Shown here: positions 62,459-64,000 of the stretch, piece after piece
Position numbering within the stretch: the stretch's first letter is position 1
How the letters are laid out: the number at the start of each line of letters is the position of its first letter
From: Phoebastria nigripes
Taxonomy: Eukaryota > Chordata > Aves > Procellariiformes > Diomedeidae
Length of the DNA: 64,000 nucleotides
NCBI GenBank assembly: GCA_035582835.1
Contig: JAYKAV010002553.1
Span: 3,229,940-3,293,939 of the forward strand
Reading direction: 5' to 3'
Program-made: the position numbers and the translations under genes
The notes under the pieces: model-generated
Seen by the model: only the letters and a program-made list of their open reading frames with translations
The model's database searches: none
Told to the model about the DNA's origin: nothing

Positions 62459-62670
62459 CTTGGTCACAGAGGGCTCCGGCATAGCCACTGTGGCACTCAC
62501 AGGCGGGCTGGCCGCCCGGGGTGAGGCGGCAGTGGCCGTGGACGCAGGGCTGGTGGCGGCAGGGGTNGGGCGGCTCGGCGGGCTGGTTGCAGAGGGCGCC
62601 CTGGTAGCCCTCTCGGCACTGGCAGCTGTAGGAGAGGGCGTCGAGGGGCAGGCACAGCCCGTGCACGCAC
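62459..62670 (-). CDS. SLIT1: SLIT1 coding exon, last two EGF-like repeats
   Basis: A 212-nt minus-strand exon (acceptor AG 62672-62671, donor GT 62458-62457). It encodes [20 protein letters not shown] and on to GALCNQ, completing one EGF repeat, then a second repeat ([20 protein letters not shown], then [15 protein letters not shown]). Six-cysteine EGF spacing is intact in both. One ambiguous base at 62567 makes one residue before the second repeat unreadable. The EGF repeats act as spacers between the laminin G and cystine-knot domains of the secreted protein. Confidence 0.94.
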
Positions 62671-62696
62671 CTGCGGGCACCCGGCACTGTCAGGCA

Positions 62697-62950
62697 CCCG
62701 CCGGCACGGCACGGCACCAGCACGCATGGCCCACCAGCGCGGAGCACGGCATGGCTCAGCACCAGCACAGTATTGCACGGGGAACGGCATGGCACTGCCA
62801 CGGCACGGCACTGGTATGGCACAGCCATCGTGGCACGGCACTGCCACAGCACTGGTGTGGCTCTGGCACAGCACCTCCAGCACGGTACAGCCCTGGCACG
62901 ACTCGGTGCTAGCGGCACGGCACCGCCATGGCACGGCACCGCCATGGCAC
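62697..62950. repeat. GGCACGGCA-type minisatellite
   Basis: Degenerate tandem units around GGCACGGCAC/TGCCA. They include two adjacent copies of a GGCACGGCACCGCCAT unit near 62915-62948 and many GCAC and CTGG variants. Confidence 0.8.
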
Positions 62951-62975
62951 AACCCAGTCCCGGGGAGGGGGACTG

Positions 62976-63322
62976 GCAACCAATGGGAGGGGTGGGCAGG
63001 GCAGGCAGTGAGTAGGGACAGCCAATGGAGAGGGCAGGGATGAGAGGGGTGGCCATTGAGGGGCAGCCAATGACAAGGCAGCCAATGAGGAAGGGGCAGC
63101 CAATGAGCCAATGGAGTGGGGCAGTTGTGGTCGGGCAGCCAATGAAGCAGGGCGGCCAAAGACCCAATGGGACGGGTGGGTCACTGTGGGGCAGCCAATG
63201 GGTCAGGACCATTGCTGCCGGGCAGCCAATGGGGCAGTGCTGTTGCTTCAGGACAGCCAATGGGGTACATGGGTCACTGTGGGGCAGCCAATGGGGCAAA
63301 GCCATTGCTGCGGGGCAGCCAA
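62976..63322 (+). repeat. CAGCCAATGG tandem array (12 CCAAT boxes)
   Basis: Twelve exact CCAAT cores on the plus strand start at 62980, 63022, 63067, 63082, 63100, 63108, 63139, 63164, 63195, 63226, 63257 and 63288. Most sit in GGCAGCCAATGG, which fits the NF-Y consensus. A higher-order unit of about 93 bp starting GGGTCACTGTGGGGCAGCC repeats at 63178 and 63271. In the last 200 bp the CCAAT spacing is a regular 31 bp. Confidence 0.9.
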
Positions 63323-63339
63323 GGGGGCAGGGCACTCAC

Positions 63340-63628
63340 TTGTGCCCCTGGCAGGGGCCGCCGTGGGGCTGGTCGCAGTGGGGCCCGTCCCAGCCGGGCT
63401 CGCAGTGGCAGACGGGGCCCTGGGCGCCGGCGGGCTGGCAGATGCCGTGCAGGCAGTAGAGCTTGCGGCAGGGCTCGCAGCCCGGCACCACCCCCGGCGT
63501 CATCCGCGTCTTGGTGAAGTCCTGCAGCTCGTTGTTGATGTAGAGGTTGCGGATGCACCCGTGGAAGCTGGTGCCGTTGAGGAGCTGCCAGAGGCGGAAG
63601 GCGGCCGAGTTGACGTCCACGGGCATCC
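63340..63628 (-). CDS. SLIT1: SLIT1 coding exon, end of laminin G and EGF repeat
   Basis: A 289-nt minus-strand exon (acceptor AG 63630-63629, donor GT 63339-63338). It encodes [20 protein letters not shown], then [20 protein letters not shown], which is the typical last strand and cysteine of a laminin G domain. After that come [15 protein letters not shown] and [14 protein letters not shown], an EGF repeat, and the start of the next (GPCQGHK). The last two bases (AA) join the G of the following exon to complete the Lys codon. Very close to mammalian SLIT1. Confidence 0.95.
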
Positions 63629-63692
63629 CTGGGGAGAACAGGGCTGTCAGCATGCCTGGCTGCCCCCCNCCGCCCCCCAGCCCCTGTCCTAC
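63629..63692 (-). other. SLIT1 intron (64 bp)
   Basis: Minimal GT-AG intron, donor 63692-63691 and acceptor 63630-63629, with one N at 63669. Near the lower size limit for vertebrate introns. Confidence 0.9.
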
Positions 63693-63847
63693 CTCCCACG
63701 TAGAGGGGGGCCTCGCTGTTCAGCGTGTAGTGCTTGCCAGAGTTGTCCATGGTCATGGGGCTGCCGCCGTCAATGGAGAGGTTCACCATCTGGTCAAAGG
63801 TCACCAGCTCCACAGTGTGGAACTGCCCGTCGTTGATGGTCTCGGCG
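63693..63847 (-). CDS. SLIT1: SLIT1 coding exon, laminin G domain
   Basis: A 155-nt minus-strand exon (acceptor AG 63849-63848, donor GT 63692-63691). It encodes [20 protein letters not shown], then [12 protein letters not shown] and SEAPLYVGG, the central beta strands of the laminin G domain. Phases match both neighbours. In Slit proteins this domain lies between the EGF repeats of the C-terminal half and contributes to extracellular matrix and proteoglycan contacts. Confidence 0.95.
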
Positions 63848-63938
63848 CTGGTGGGGAGGGCTGGGTCACCAGGGACCCCCACAAGCCCGTGCAATGGGGG
63901 TGGTGGTCCCCAACGAGTGGGGAAGGGGTGGCAGGTAC
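63848..63938 (-). other. SLIT1 intron (91 bp)
   Basis: Short GT-AG intron, donor 63938-63937 and acceptor 63849-63848. No repeat or gene in it. Confidence 0.9.
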
Positions 63939-64000
63939 CTGTAGATGGCTGAGCTGGGGTGGGTGCCAGGGTCATAGCTGACCCTGACGTGGCCCTGGTA
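63939..64000 (-). CDS. SLIT1: SLIT1 coding exon, laminin G domain (cut by window edge)
   Basis: The last 62 nt of an exon that continues beyond 64000. It encodes [20 protein letters not shown] and ends in AG before GTACCT (donor 63938-63937). The AG joins C of the next exon to make Ser. The sequence is laminin G, matching SLIT1. Confidence 0.93.

Larger units (their letters stand above)
62671..63339 (-). other. SLIT1 intron with two minisatellites
   Basis: A 669-bp intron (donor 63339-63338, acceptor 62672-62671) that is almost wholly repetitive. It is filled by a GGCAC-type array at 62697-62950 and a CCAAT-containing array at 62976-63322. The open frames through it on both strands result from repeat composition. 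Confidence 0.88.
59300..64000 (-). other. SLIT1: SLIT1 gene span (3' end only)
   Basis: The C-terminal 320 residues and 3' UTR of SLIT1 on the minus strand. The coding exons are 64000-63939 (continuing out of the window), 63847-63693, 63628-63340, 62670-62459 and 62383-62139. All junctions are GT-AG and all phases agree. Assignment to SLIT1 rather than SLIT2 or SLIT3 rests on the cystine-knot sequence ([13 protein letters not shown]), the laminin G/EGF sequence and its place next to LCOR. The left end is set by the only canonical minus-strand poly(A) hexamer I found between the stop and the LCOR side. Confidence 0.9.

Noticed and set aside
61770..62912. Plus-strand open frame of 380 codons over the SLIT1 end
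   Set aside because: Antisense to confirmed SLIT1 exons and through the minisatellite; repetitive HGTA-type tail arises from the repeat.
1..64000. CRISPR arrays, tRNA or rRNA genes, endogenous retrovirus or bacterial mobile elements
   Set aside because: No direct-repeat/spacer pattern, cloverleaf sequence, LTR pair or reverse-transcriptase-like frame was recognised by eye. Small or decayed elements could have been missed; a RepeatMasker and tRNAscan run would settle it.

Overview
The window is vertebrate genomic DNA, most likely from a bird. It has intron-split genes with GT-AG junctions, an AT-rich left half (about 1-31 kb) and a GC-rich right half (about 40-64 kb). No Alu-like or L1-like sequence was seen. 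The bird call rests on general texture and is an inference; the two genes themselves are secure from their protein sequence.

Plus strand, 1 to about 59.35 kb: LCOR, the ligand-dependent nuclear receptor corepressor. Its 5' end lies outside the window. Five in-frame internal exons (307-372, 788-867, 10663-10795, 15606-15893, 18800-18893) feed two alternative last exons. The first (21813-22782) ends the classical 433-residue LCOR with its pipsqueak-type HTH domain and is followed by a 3' UTR of about 8.7 kb ending near 31.47 kb. The second (46181-50681) lies 27 kb past the shared donor. It encodes about 1,500 residues of the former C10orf12 region, giving PALI1, the PRC2-associated LCOR isoform (1,610 residues here), with a 3' UTR that may reach about 59.35 kb. 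Both acceptors continue the same reading frame. The locus therefore offers a choice between a DNA-binding corepressor tail and a Polycomb-binding tail on a shared CtBP-binding and receptor-binding N-terminus.

Minus strand, about 59.3 kb to 64 kb: the 3' end of SLIT1, the secreted axon-guidance ligand. Five exons encode the last 320 residues (end of laminin G, three EGF repeats, C-terminal cystine knot), followed by a predicted 3' UTR of about 2.8 kb. LCOR and SLIT1 are tail to tail, as I recall for human 10q24, and their predicted poly(A) signals are only about 10 bp apart on opposite strands.

No bacterial-type system, CRISPR array, tRNA, rRNA or viral element was seen. The items most worth checking are: an exact histone H3K9-type hexapeptide and a looser H3 K14-K28-like stretch inside PALI1; a 63-bp frame-preserving candidate cassette exon at 21416; a candidate third terminal exon at 36363; a candidate minus-strand exon at 33678-33880; a twelve-copy CCAAT array in a SLIT1 intron; and the convergent 3' ends. 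All transcript-level claims are predictions from splice and poly(A) signals only.
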